A stretch of DNA of 6,197 nt, from assembly GCA_964461335.1 (NCBI GenBank), contig CAYWTY010000078.1, forward strand, positions 1 through 6,197. The letters run 5' to 3'. Below the pieces are notes generated by a model. It was not told the origin of the DNA, did not search any database, and saw only the letters and a list, made by a program, of their open reading frames with translations. Position numbers and translations under genes: made by a program. The DNA is from JAKJBL01 sp964461335. Its GTDB lineage: Bacteria > Bacillota > Clostridia > Christensenellales > CAG-138. Shown here in pieces: positions 1 to 5,638 of this stretch (the first letter of the stretch is position 1; every line of letters begins with the position of its first letter).

Positions 1-45
1 ACCAGAACCTAAATCTGGCGCGTCTGCCAATTCCGCCACGCCCGC
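1..45 (-). tRNA. tRNA-Leu (anticodon TAG), 5' part only
   Basis: The 5' portion of a leucine tRNA, cut by the left edge of the window. Read on the minus strand it starts with the acceptor arm GCGGGCG at 45-39 and has a typical Leu D-arm (TGGCGGAATTGGCAGACGC). The anticodon stem CCAGA/TCTGG encloses the loop TTTAGGT, giving anticodon TAG. The long variable arm, T-arm and 3' end lie beyond position 1. It is the last of five tRNAs in a tandem minus-strand cluster, 14 bases after tRNA-Lys. Identity is secure from the visible anticodon and class II D-arm; the gene end cannot be seen. Confidence 0.93.
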
Positions 46-59
46 ACGAACTGTTATTT

Positions 60-135
60 TGGTGACCCGTCGGAGACTCGAACTCCGGACACCCTGATTA
101 AAAGTCAGGTGCTCTACCGCCTGAGCTAACGGGTC
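60..135 (-). tRNA. tRNA-Lys (anticodon TTT)
   Basis: A complete 76-base lysine tRNA. The acceptor stem is GACCCGT (135-129) paired with ACGGGTC (70-64), discriminator A at 63, and an encoded CCA at 62-60. The D-arm TAGCTCAGGCGGTAGAGCA is canonical. The anticodon stem CTGAC/ATCAG-type helix presents TTT, and the T-arm contains GTTCGAGTC. It lies 3 bases downstream of tRNA-Gln in the same operon. Confidence 0.97.
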
Positions 136-138
136 GGA

Positions 139-212
139 TGGCTGGGGTGGCAGGGATCGAACCTACGTTGCGGGAGTCAAAGTCCCGTGCCTTACCGCTT
201 GGCTACACCCCA
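139..212 (-). tRNA. tRNA-Gln (anticodon TTG)
   Basis: A complete 74-base glutamine tRNA. The acceptor stem TGGGGTG (212-206) pairs with CACCCCA (149-143), with discriminator G at 142 and an encoded CCA at 141-139. The D-arm TAGCCAAGCGGTAAGGCA and the anticodon loop CTTTGAC in a CGGGA/TCCCG stem are typical for tRNA-Gln. The T-arm has GTTCGATCC. A plus-strand reading frame that crosses this and the neighbouring tRNAs is an artefact of open codons and not a gene. Confidence 0.97.
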
Positions 213-240
213 TTAGAAGTGCACGAGCCATACTTGGTAA

Positions 241-317
241 TGGGGTGGGTAGTGGGAATTGAACCCACGACCTCCAGAGCCACAATCTGGCATTCTAACC
301 ATCTGAACTATACCCAC
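241..317 (-). tRNA. tRNA-His (anticodon GTG)
   Basis: A complete histidine tRNA. The acceptor stem GTGGGTA (317-311) pairs with TACCCAC (251-245). A G at 318, immediately 5' of the acceptor, can pair with C73 at 244, which is the G-1:C73 identity pair special to tRNA-His; if G-1 is counted, the gene spans 241-318. CCA is encoded at 243-241. The anticodon stem CCAGA/TCTGG holds the loop TTGTGGC. It sits 10 to 11 bases downstream of tRNA-Arg and 28 bases upstream of tRNA-Gln. Confidence 0.97.
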
Positions 318-328
318 CAAAACCAAAT

Positions 329-405
329 TGGCGCGCCTGCAGGGATTCGAACCCGGGGCCTACGGCTTAGAAGGCCGTTGCTCTATCCTGCTGAGCTACA
401 GGCGC
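329..405 (-). tRNA. tRNA-Arg (anticodon TCT)
   Basis: A complete 77-base arginine tRNA and the first gene of the five-tRNA cluster. The acceptor stem GCGCCTG (405-399) pairs with CAGGCGC (339-333), discriminator G at 332, with CCA encoded at 331-329. The D-arm TAGCTCAGCAGGATAGAGCA is canonical. The anticodon stem ACGGC/GCCGT encloses CTTCTAA, giving TCT, which reads AGA/AGG codons. The T-arm contains GGTTCGAATCC. The promoter at 489-517 lies about 85 bases upstream. Confidence 0.97.
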
Positions 406-488
406 ACAATAGAATAAGAGCCGGCCGGTAAATCACTGCCTGCCGCATATCAGTATTCAATGGCCCGTTGCACTACCGACAGTAAAGT

Positions 489-517
489 ATTTTAGCAGAA
501 AGCGCATGACCTGTCAA
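489..517 (-). promoter_or_regulatory. sigma-A-type promoter of the tRNA cluster
   Basis: On the minus strand there is a perfect -35 box TTGACA (517-512), a 17-base spacer, and a -10 box TAAAAT (494-489). This is close to the vegetative sigma-factor consensus with optimal spacing, as expected for a strongly expressed stable-RNA operon. Transcription should begin near 480-483, leaving a leader of roughly 75 bases before tRNA-Arg. That leader contains a CCGGCCGG palindrome at 421-428 and would be removed during 5' processing by RNase P. Confidence 0.82.
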
Positions 518-633
518 TCTTGGATTTCTATGTTCTTAACAAGTTGGCTATATTATTTGCTAAATACTCATTTTATAGACCATAAAGCATAATGGAAGCT
601 GCATCGCACGGCTCAATGTGCTATCTTATGACT

Positions 634-930
634 ATGGGCAAGAAGGCTTATTATACATATATGGTGCTTTGTAGCGATAACTCTCTCTACACAGGCTATG
701 CAGCTGATGTAGAGGCGCGAATAGCTCTTCACAACTTAGGCAGCGGTGCAAAATACGTGCGGGGGCGGCTTCCGGTAATGCTTGTATATTCAAAAGAACA
801 CAACACGCGCAGTGAAGCGCAGGCATACGAGGCATATATAAAAAAGCTAAGGCGCTCAAAAAAGCTGCTCTTAATTAAAACTTGGTTCGGAGAAACTAAT
901 GCGCCTGCACAATTACACAACTTGCTTTAA
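634..930 (+). CDS. GIY-YIG nuclease-superfamily protein (UPF0213/YazA/YhbQ type)
   Basis: A small single-domain GIY-YIG protein. From the ATG at 634 it has 98 residues, close to YazA-type relatives. The YTY (7-9) and YTG (19-21) segments match the GIY and YIG elements; R29, the H33-N34 pair and E66 in EAYIKKL fit the conserved catalytic Arg, His/Asn and Glu positions. Related stand-alone proteins are predicted DNA nucleases, but their cellular role is poorly known. Start choice is uncertain: the frame opens upstream with ATGs at 592, 616 and 628, and none has a clear Shine-Dalgarno. I prefer 634 because family members begin about 6-10 residues before the YxY motif; the 592 start would give 112 residues. 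It is the only plus-strand protein gene here, divergent from the tRNA operon and convergent with the lipoprotein gene. Confidence 0.88.
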   Translation: MGKKAYYTYMVLCSDNSLYTGYAADVEARIALHNLGSGAKYVRGRLPVMLVYSKEHNTRSEAQAYEAYIKKLRRSKKLLLIKTWFGETNAPAQLHNLL

Positions 931-987
931 TATATAATTGGCACTAAGGAAGCACTGATTCCGAAGGCAAAAAAATACAGACATCAG

Positions 988-1013
988 AAAAATGTGCAAA
1001 TTTAATTTTCGCA
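988..1013 (-). terminator. possible weak terminator of the lipoprotein gene
   Basis: Just past the lipoprotein stop codon, the minus strand reads TGCGAAA, a short A/T loop, then TTTGCA. This can form an imperfect 6-bp stem with one bulge and is followed shortly by TTTTT (992-988). A second run of seven T residues lies at 975-969. The stem is short and AT-rich, so this is a weak call. Its position between two converging genes is where a terminator is expected. Confidence 0.3.
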
Positions 1014-1025
1014 TTATTCTTAGGT

Positions 1026-1904
1026 CTAATTTCCAATGCCGTAGGCACCGGATGTATACGCCTTTAACTCATTCATTGGAAGTGCAAAACAGGGGGAGCC
1101 ACCCTCAAATGTGGTTATTTCATATGGTCTGTATACAAGAACTATAACGCCTTCAGCAATATAAAAAGGGTGATTGCCTGATACTGGGGGCACCTCGCAT
1201 AAAAGCGTCATTCCCCGAGCAAGCGCTTCATCAGAAACTATATCGCGAAGTAAGGCTTTCCAGCTGCTGTCTGTATGCGAAAAGAAGTCTGCAAGAGTGC
1301 AAACTGCACCTGTTGCTTTATCTATAGTTAAAGGCCTTGGGTAAGGCTGCTTTGAGTAACTGCTTAACAAAAAACAAGAAAACAGTTCTTCTGAATTATA
1401 AGTTACTTTTATTTGGCTATTATCAAGCTCCGGCTTTAGGCCAAAGTGCTTAAGCGCAAGTTTAATATGGGCATCTTGAGAGCTATCCTCATGGCCTGAT
1501 GTTTGAAGAGCTGACTCTTGAGGCTGCAAAGCATACTGCAAGCAATCGTCACTCTCTGTATAACCCGCATCATTTTCAGCCATATTGCCTTCGATGGAAG
1601 CTTCCTGCAAAGGGGTGTCTGCAGTTGGAACAGAGCCCTGCTCTTTAAGCGCTTCTTCCTCTGCGTCTTCAGCCTTTGTATTAGAACCTGGTAGTGCCTC
1701 TTCCACACAGGTTGACGCAGGGGTAAACTTTGGCTCATCTTGAATTAAGGCATCAGGCTCTTCATCTATCACAACCTGTTTTGGGGGAATAGCAATTGCT
1801 TGTTCTGGGGCTTTAAGAGTTGACTCGTGAAAAGATATAGAAGCACAGGCTGATATGAAGATACAGACTACACAAGCAAGCATAACGCTTTGAAGCCATT
1901 TCAT
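1026..1904 (-). CDS. Lipoprotein with acidic linker and RsiV-like (DUF3298-type) C-terminal domain
   Basis: A predicted 292-residue lipoprotein of unknown function. Residues 1-20 form a lipoprotein signal peptide: K2, a hydrophobic stretch (about 4-19) and the lipobox I17-S18-A19-C20, so C20 would be lipidated and the protein anchored outside the membrane. Residues about 30-147 are a low-complexity, Glu/Asp/Ala/Pro-rich, probably disordered spacer. Residues about 148-288 resemble the DUF3298 domain of RsiV/PdaC-type proteins, including a TIDKATGAVCTLADFF-like segment (193-208) and a YIAEGVIVLVYRPYEI-like segment (248-263). In RsiV this domain senses lysozyme, but no sigma-factor gene is present here, so an anti-sigma role is not supported. 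The ATG start has an AGG (1914-1912) spaced 7 bases away, within a longer purine-rich AGGAAGG tract. A possible promoter lies at 1952-1960. The domain call is by pattern recognition; the lipoprotein call is firmer. Confidence 0.8.
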   Translation of the reverse strand: MKWLQSVMLACVVCIFISACASISFHESTLKAPEQAIAIPPKQVVIDEEPDALIQDEPKFTPASTCVEEALPGSNTKAEDAEEEALKEQGSVPTADTPLQEASIEGNMAENDAGYTESDDCLQYALQPQESALQTSGHEDSSQDAHIKLALKHFGLKPELDNSQIKVTYNSEELFSCFLLSSYSKQPYPRPLTIDKATGAVCTLADFFSHTDSSWKALLRDIVSDEALARGMTLLCEVPPVSGNHPFYIAEGVIVLVYRPYEITTFEGGSPCFALPMNELKAYTSGAYGIGN

Positions 1905-1951
1905 ATTAACGCCTGCCTTCCTAAAATAATAACTTCCCTCTCTTTACGCTA

Positions 1952-1960
1952 ATCTTATCA
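1952..1960 (-). promoter_or_regulatory. possible extended -10 promoter for the lipoprotein gene
   Basis: The minus strand has TG-A-TAAGAT (1960-1952), matching the extended -10 pattern TGnTAnnnT. No good -35 box lies at the right distance, which is tolerated by extended -10 promoters. Initiation near 1945 would give a leader of about 40 bases before the start codon at 1904. A 7-4-7 dyad lies just upstream at 1984-2001. Confidence 0.4.
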
Positions 1961-1983
1961 TGCGCATAGGCACGATTTGATGA

Positions 1984-2001
1984 ATTTACTGTTAAGTAAA
2001 T
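1984..2001 (-). repeat. Inverted repeat (7-4-7) upstream of the lipoprotein promoter
   Basis: ATTTACT-gtta-AGTAAAT is a perfect 7-bp inverted repeat with a 4-base centre. It lies about 25 bases upstream of the proposed -10 box, across the -35 region and just beyond it. It is AT-rich with no following T tract in either direction, so it looks more like a protein-binding dyad than a terminator. A chance occurrence in AT-rich DNA is possible. Confidence 0.4.
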
Positions 2002-2023
2002 AATATGTCGAATAATCACTGGA

Positions 2024-2050
2024 AATCCTAGCCTCTAAGCTTAAAGGATT
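2024..2050. repeat. Short inverted repeat in the mltG-lipoprotein intergenic gap
   Basis: AATCCT (2024-2029) and AGGATT (2045-2050) are perfect 6-base inverted arms separated by 15 bases. The surrounding 270-base gap (1905-2174) shows no further gene. I find no convincing GC-rich terminator behind mltG there; only a 4-bp TGCT/AGCA stem followed by T-rich sequence on the minus strand around 2107-2133 hints at one. The role of the repeat is unknown. Confidence 0.25.
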
Positions 2051-2174
2051 AGTAAGAGTCCTGACCTAATAGTGCCGTATTCTATTTGGTGCGGGCGCTA
2101 AAAACAAACATATCTTGCTTCCTAGAGCATTTAACGCATGCAGAAGTATAAAAATCAGAAATGCATAATAACCA

Positions 2175-3323
2175 TTACCAGTACTTTGAATAACGCTCCA
2201 CATTTGCCTGATGCTCCTCAAAGGTGCGCGCAAACACCAGCGCTTTATTTTCAGGCAAATCCATGTTGCAAAAATACTTATATTCCTTTTCAATATACTC
2301 TTCATTCGGGTAAAGCGCAGCTTCAATTGCCCGTTTACCGGGGTTTGAAACAGGCCCGGCAGGCAGGCCTTCGTAAAGATAGGTATTGTATGGAGATTGC
2401 GTTGCGCGCTCTTCTTCAGTATAAACGTATTTATTAACTTTTAACGCATACTGCATTGTAGCGCAAGACTCAAGCTTCTGCCCGCTTTTAAGCCGATTAT
2501 GGAATACTGCTGAAACTTTGTAGAAGTCTTCTTCAACGGATGCCTCTCTTTCAATAATAGAGGCAAGCGTAACAACATCATCAATGCTCATATTTAATTC
2601 CTTGGCGCGTGCAATATATTCGTCAGTGAATATTTCATAAAAGCGCATGAGCATTTTATTTATTACAGCTTCAGGCCGCACATCGATAAATACTTCGTAA
2701 GTGTCTGGGAAGAGGTAGCCTTCGAGCGCATAGTCACGTTCTTTATTAGAGCGAACAGTGAGCTGATCTATAAAGGAGTATTTTGAAAACGCCTCAGTAT
2801 CGTTGCAGAGCGAACGAAAAGCGTCTTCGTCTACTTTAATGCCCGCCTTATCTAGGGACCAAAGTACCCCGCTTATAGTAAACCCTTCCTGCACAGTAAA
2901 CTTAACTGTCGGCTTTGGTGGGTTGCCGGCGCATATGATGTCAACAATCTGTGGTATGTCCATGTTTTTGGATATAACATATGTCCCAGCCTTAAGTTTA
3001 TTCGCCTTGCCGACAAAGTCCACATATACTTTAAAGACAGCCTTATTTGAGATAATCCCCTTTTCATCTTCACCACAGGCTTCATACAGCTTTGTTGCGA
3101 TACGGCTTGCAGAATCGCTGTTTTCTACAACGAGCATGTAGGGGGTTGGGTCATTTATATCCACAGGGCGTATGTAGCGGGTCTGGATATACGCGGCTGC
3201 TTTTGAAAATATGCCATATGAAATGGCAAGGCTTAAACTCAACACTAAAACCGGCCTGATATAGGGCCAGGCGGTTTTTAACCACTGAGGTATTTTAAAG
3301 GCTTTATTTTCGGCTTTATCCAT
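2175..3323 (-). CDS. mltG: Endolytic murein transglycosylase MltG (YceG-like)
   Basis: A 382-residue inner-membrane lytic transglycosylase that cleaves nascent peptidoglycan glycan strands and so limits their length. A short cytoplasmic N-terminus (1-22) is followed by one membrane segment (about 23-46). A LysM-like region follows (about 62-133, ending AGTYVISKNMDIPQIVDII-like), then the YceG catalytic domain. Family hallmarks are LEGYLFPDTYEV (200-211), ASIIEREA (254-261), VFHNRL (273-278), LESCATMQYAL (284-294) and a SPYNTY...GLPAGPVSNPG block (310-329). E258 aligns with the catalytic Glu218 of E. coli MltG. Length is slightly above that of the E. coli and Bacillus proteins. The ATG start has only a weak AAGAGAA-like ribosome binding site. 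It follows the YlbF/YheA-like gene by 104 bases and has its own promoter at 3370-3398. Confidence 0.96.
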   Translation of the reverse strand: MDKAENKAFKIPQWLKTAWPYIRPVLVLSLSLAISYGIFSKAAAYIQTRYIRPVDINDPTPYMLVVENSDSASRIATKLYEACGEDEKGIISNKAVFKVYVDFVGKANKLKAGTYVISKNMDIPQIVDIICAGNPPKPTVKFTVQEGFTISGVLWSLDKAGIKVDEDAFRSLCNDTEAFSKYSFIDQLTVRSNKERDYALEGYLFPDTYEVFIDVRPEAVINKMLMRFYEIFTDEYIARAKELNMSIDDVVTLASIIEREASVEEDFYKVSAVFHNRLKSGQKLESCATMQYALKVNKYVYTEEERATQSPYNTYLYEGLPAGPVSNPGKRAIEAALYPNEEYIEKEYKYFCNMDLPENKALVFARTFEEHQANVERYSKYW

Positions 3324-3369
3324 AATATTCTCTTAAATATAACAATACAATGCATGCTTGCTCACACTA

Positions 3370-3398
3370 ATTATAGCAAGCCTGTTTAGGGTGCGCAA
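3370..3398 (-). promoter_or_regulatory. Extended -10 promoter of mltG
   Basis: The minus strand carries TTGCGC (3398-3393), a 17-base spacer, and a perfect TATAAT (3375-3370) preceded by TGC, forming an extended -10 element. Initiation near 3363 gives a leader of about 40 bases before mltG. This lets mltG be expressed apart from the RNase J-YlbF transcript. The -35 box overlaps one arm of the hairpin at 3395-3420. Confidence 0.75.
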
Positions 3399-3420
3399 CC
3401 TTAACCCAAGCTAAGGCTGC
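3395..3420 (-). repeat. Hairpin between the YlbF/YheA-like gene and mltG
   Basis: On the minus strand GCAGCCTTA (3420-3412) pairs with TAAGGTTGC (3403-3395) across an 8-base loop: a 9-bp stem with one G-T pair. It starts 8 bases past the stop codon of the YlbF/YheA-like gene, where a terminator would be expected, but no T tract follows. It may protect the 3' end of the upstream mRNA or act as a weak attenuator. Its distal arm overlaps the mltG -35 box. Confidence 0.55.
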
Positions 3421-3427
3421 ACCAGCA

Positions 3428-3769
3428 TTATTCCCCTAAGACGCTTAAATCCGCCCCAACAGCCTCTGCGAGCAGCTTATATACTTTGCCAAGCAGCGCA
3501 TTGAGCCTTAATTCGGCTAAAAGGAAAGCTGCAGCATCCGAATTAAATTGGAGCACCTCAGCCAGTCTATTCAACTGGCTTAATACATCCTCATTCCTTC
3601 TGCCTGCAACTTCATATGCCTGCGCCTGCACCATGAGCCGTTTATACTCAGCATAAAGTGAGCGCGTTGAATCATCTTTCATTGCAATCTCTTTTAAAGC
3701 GAGATATTGCCTATACTCCTGGCTGCTTCTTAAAGCATTAGCCAGTGCTTGCGCAGTTTCTTCAACCAT
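3428..3769 (-). CDS. YlbF/YheA-family (DUF964) helical protein
   Basis: A 113-residue, almost entirely helical protein of the YlbF/YmcA/YheA family (Com_YlbF, DUF964). The pattern ANALRSSQEYRQYLALKE (10-27) followed by long amphipathic helices, with a compact length, most resembles the short YheA (UPF0342) branch of about 117 residues; B. subtilis YlbF and YmcA are longer. It contains no cysteine, so it cannot supply ligands to an iron-sulfur cluster as proposed for the YlbF-YmcA-YaaT complex that assists RNase Y. The ATG start is supported by AGGTG (3780-3776) with 6-base spacing. It starts 52 bases after the RNase J gene with no visible promoter or terminator between, so it is probably co-transcribed. 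A role in RNA processing with RNase J is inferred from this position only. Confidence 0.88.
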   Translation of the reverse strand: MVEETAQALANALRSSQEYRQYLALKEIAMKDDSTRSLYAEYKRLMVQAQAYEVAGRRNEDVLSQLNRLAEVLQFNSDAAAFLLAELRLNALLGKVYKLLAEAVGADLSVLGE

Positions 3770-3775
3770 TCAGCA

Positions 3776-3780
3776 CACCT
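3776..3780 (-). promoter_or_regulatory. Ribosome binding site of the YlbF/YheA-like gene
   Basis: AGGTG on the minus strand, 6 bases before the ATG at 3769. It is a good Shine-Dalgarno match and supports independent translation of this gene within the RNase J transcript. Confidence 0.65.
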
Positions 3781-3821
3781 GTTTATTCACAGTAATTTAC
3801 ACGCAGCCTTTCGCCCACAGG

Positions 3822-5477
3822 TTAAGAGATTTCCACTACAATGGGCAAAATCATCGGGGTCCGCTTTGTCTTATTATAAAAGTATTCACGCAGCGAGTTT
3901 CGTATATTGTTCTTAATGCAGGCCCATTCTGACTGGTGACGCTCACTAAAAGCTATTGCCTGCTTCCGAAGTATATCGCGCGCCTCTTGAATTAAAAGCT
4001 CTGATTCCTTCATGTAGACAAAGCCGCGGGAAATGATTTCAGGTTCAGCCATAAGCCTCCCCGTTTCCTTCTCTAAGACTATAATAGCAGTTACAAGCCC
4101 GTCCTGCGACAGCAGGCGCCGATCCTTTAACACTACATTGCCAATATCGCCAATTCCCAAGCCATCAACCATTACGCTGCCTGCAGGTACAGTGCCGCTT
4201 ATCCTGCCGCTGTTTGTGGTTAGCTCAACAACATCTCCGATATCAGCAACAAATATGTTTTCCTGCTCAACCCCCATCTCCTCTGCAAGCTGGGCATGCA
4301 TGTAGAGATGCCTGTACTCACCATGCACAGGGATAAAATACTTGGGTTTCGTCAGGTTGAGCATCAGCCTTAGCTCCTCCCTGCACGCGTGGCCAGATAC
4401 ATGCACATCCGCCATTTGGTCATAAACTACCATTGCACCCTTTTGAAACAACTGGTTTATTACGCGCGATACACCGCGCTCATTCCCGGGGATGGCAGAA
4501 GCGGATATTATTACGGTATCCCCTGCACCAATGTTAAGTTTATGCGAGGAGTTCGCCATTCGGAAAAGGCCGCTCATTGGTTCGCCCTGGCTGCCTGTTG
4601 TAATTACACAGATTCTATCTGCGCTTAAGCGAGAAAGCTTCTCAATATCAACAATTTTGCCCTCTGGGATATTGAGATACCCAAGCTCAATTGCTGTTTT
4701 AGAAGTATTTACTAGGCTGCGCCCTTGGAAGCAGATATCTCTGCCATGGGCAATAGCCACATCTGCAACCTGTTGAATCCGGTAAATGTTAGAAGCAAAG
4801 GAGGCCACAATAACCCGGCCCTGCGCATTCTTGAAATAATGCTCGAATGTTTTGCCAATTTCGCGTTCTGACTGCGTATATCCTGGGCGCTCCACATTTG
4901 TACTATCAGAAAGCAATGCCAAGACACCCTTAGCACCATAGTGCGCAAGGCGTATTACATCCATCGGCTCACCATCAATGGGTGTATAGTCAACTTTAAA
5001 ATCTCCAGTATGGATAACAGTGCCTATTGGGGTAGTAATTGCAAGTGCAACAGCCCCTGCAATGGAATGGCAGGTTTTTATAAATTCTATGTTGAAACAG
5101 CCGAGGCGTATTTTTTCGCCCGGGTCAACGCAAATAAGCTCTGCGCCAGAAACCTTGTGTTCTTCAAGCTTATGCTCAATAAGCGCAACTGTAAGCCGGG
5201 TTCCGTAAACCGGGACTTTAAAGCGATTTAGCGCAAAAGGCAAGGCTCCGATATGGTCTTCATGCCCGTGTGTTATAAGGATGCCCCTTATTTTGTCTGC
5301 GTTGCTTTCAAGATATGACATGTCCGGTATTACGAGGTCAATTCCAAGCATTTCTTCATCCGGAAATATAAGACCACAATCAACAACAACGATGTCCTTG
5401 CCATATTCGAGTACTGTAATGTTCTTCCCGATTTCGCTGACACCGCCCAATGGAATTATCTTTAGTTTTGATGCCAA
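3822..5477 (-). CDS. rnj: Ribonuclease J
   Basis: A 551-residue ribonuclease J, a metallo-beta-lactamase/beta-CASP enzyme with 5'-3' exonuclease and endonuclease activity in mRNA decay and rRNA maturation. The metal-binding motif HGHEDH is at 70-75 (H70, H72, D74, H75). Further metal ligands are H137 in TCHS, D159 in HTGDF and H385 in PVHGEYRHL. The beta-CASP core carries SFASNIYRIQQ (226-236), TTGSQGEP (293-300), the GNERGVSRVIN segment (331-341) and VHVSGHA (358-364). The C-terminal domain (about 450-551) is present, and length matches B. subtilis RNase J1 (about 555). The start is TTG, with AGGAG spaced 8 bases upstream; no better start is seen. The promoter at 5635-5663 leaves a leader of about 150 bases. 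Whether it is the J1 or J2 paralogue cannot be told from one copy; the intact catalytic residues suggest an active, J1-like enzyme. Confidence 0.97.
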   Translation of the reverse strand: MASKLKIIPLGGVSEIGKNITVLEYGKDIVVVDCGLIFPDEEMLGIDLVIPDMSYLESNADKIRGILITHGHEDHIGALPFALNRFKVPVYGTRLTVALIEHKLEEHKVSGAELICVDPGEKIRLGCFNIEFIKTCHSIAGAVALAITTPIGTVIHTGDFKVDYTPIDGEPMDVIRLAHYGAKGVLALLSDSTNVERPGYTQSEREIGKTFEHYFKNAQGRVIVASFASNIYRIQQVADVAIAHGRDICFQGRSLVNTSKTAIELGYLNIPEGKIVDIEKLSRLSADRICVITTGSQGEPMSGLFRMANSSHKLNIGAGDTVIISASAIPGNERGVSRVINQLFQKGAMVVYDQMADVHVSGHACREELRLMLNLTKPKYFIPVHGEYRHLYMHAQLAEEMGVEQENIFVADIGDVVELTTNSGRISGTVPAGSVMVDGLGIGDIGNVVLKDRRLLSQDGLVTAIIVLEKETGRLMAEPEIISRGFVYMKESELLIQEARDILRKQAIAFSERHQSEWACIKNNIRNSLREYFYNKTKRTPMILPIVVEIS

Positions 5478-5485
5478 ATATTAGT

Positions 5486-5490
5486 CTCCT
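5486..5490 (-). promoter_or_regulatory. Ribosome binding site setting the TTG start of RNase J
   Basis: The minus strand reads GAAGGAGA, with the AGGAG core at 5490-5486, then 8 bases, then TTG at 5477-5475. The strong match and normal spacing justify choosing the rare TTG start; the conserved ASKLKIIPLGG beginning of the protein also agrees with it. Confidence 0.8.
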
Positions 5491-5511
5491 TCTTTTTTGG
5501 CTTTAGGGTTC

Positions 5512-5540
5512 ATGCCGCAATTTCAGCCGCCCCACGGCAT
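5512..5540 (-). promoter_or_regulatory. Competing hairpins in the RNase J leader
   Basis: In the leader, ATGCCG (5540-5535) can pair with CGGCAT (5517-5512). Alternatively its GCCG (5538-5535) can pair with the nearer CGGC (5529-5526) around a TGGGG loop. The two helices share bases and exclude each other. They sit about 22 bases upstream of the ribosome binding site. No known riboswitch is recognised and no T tract follows, so any control would more likely act on RNA stability or translation. Confidence 0.35.
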
Positions 5541-5591
5541 TCTGTTTAGCTAATCAAGCAACTCAATGCACTAAAGCGGTTTTGCAGCTTT

Positions 5592-5609
5592 GTATGCCCC
5601 AAAGCATAC
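5592..5609 (-). repeat. Hairpin near the 5' end of the RNase J leader
   Basis: GTATGC-tttggg-GCATAC on the minus strand: a perfect 6-bp stem with a 6-base loop, about 20-35 bases from the predicted transcript 5' end. A structure this near the 5' end could influence access by 5'-end-dependent nucleases, RNase J among them. It is not followed by a T tract. Confidence 0.45.
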
Positions 5610-5620
5610 TTTATTCAAGT

Positions 5621-5638
5621 TAATAACTCGTGTTATTA
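5621..5638 (-). promoter_or_regulatory. Dyad overlapping the RNase J -10 region (possible operator)
   Basis: TAATAAC-tcgt-GTTATTA is a perfect 7-bp inverted repeat with a 4-base centre. It overlaps four bases of the -10 box (5640-5635) and covers the expected transcription start. A protein bound here would block RNA polymerase, so it is a candidate repressor site; it could also form a weak hairpin at the transcript start. I do not recognise it as a known operator. Confidence 0.45.

Noticed and set aside
138..431. Plus-strand open frame of 97 codons across the tRNA genes
   Set aside because: It runs antisense through tRNA-Gln, tRNA-His and tRNA-Arg. Its apparent peptide motifs, such as GIEPT and GIRTRG, are the usual translation of tRNA T-arm complements.
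406..488. Possible degenerate sixth tRNA in the leader before tRNA-Arg
   Set aside because: A GGTAGTGCAACGG segment recalls a D-arm, but no acceptor stem, anticodon stem or T-arm can be paired around it.
536..594. Promoter for the GIY-YIG gene
   Set aside because: AT-rich -10-like sequences (TAAATA, CATAAT) occur, but none has a -35 box at 16-18 bases; the best pair, TTAACA and TAAATA, is 19 bases apart, so no call was made.
2066..2326. Minus-strand frame of 86 codons and a plus-strand frame at 2138-2437
   Set aside because: Both largely overlap the 3' end of mltG in other frames, lack ribosome binding sites and show no recognisable protein pattern.
4033..5484. Plus-strand frames inside the RNase J gene
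   Set aside because: They are antisense to a fully conserved ribonuclease J with all catalytic motifs and carry no independent evidence.
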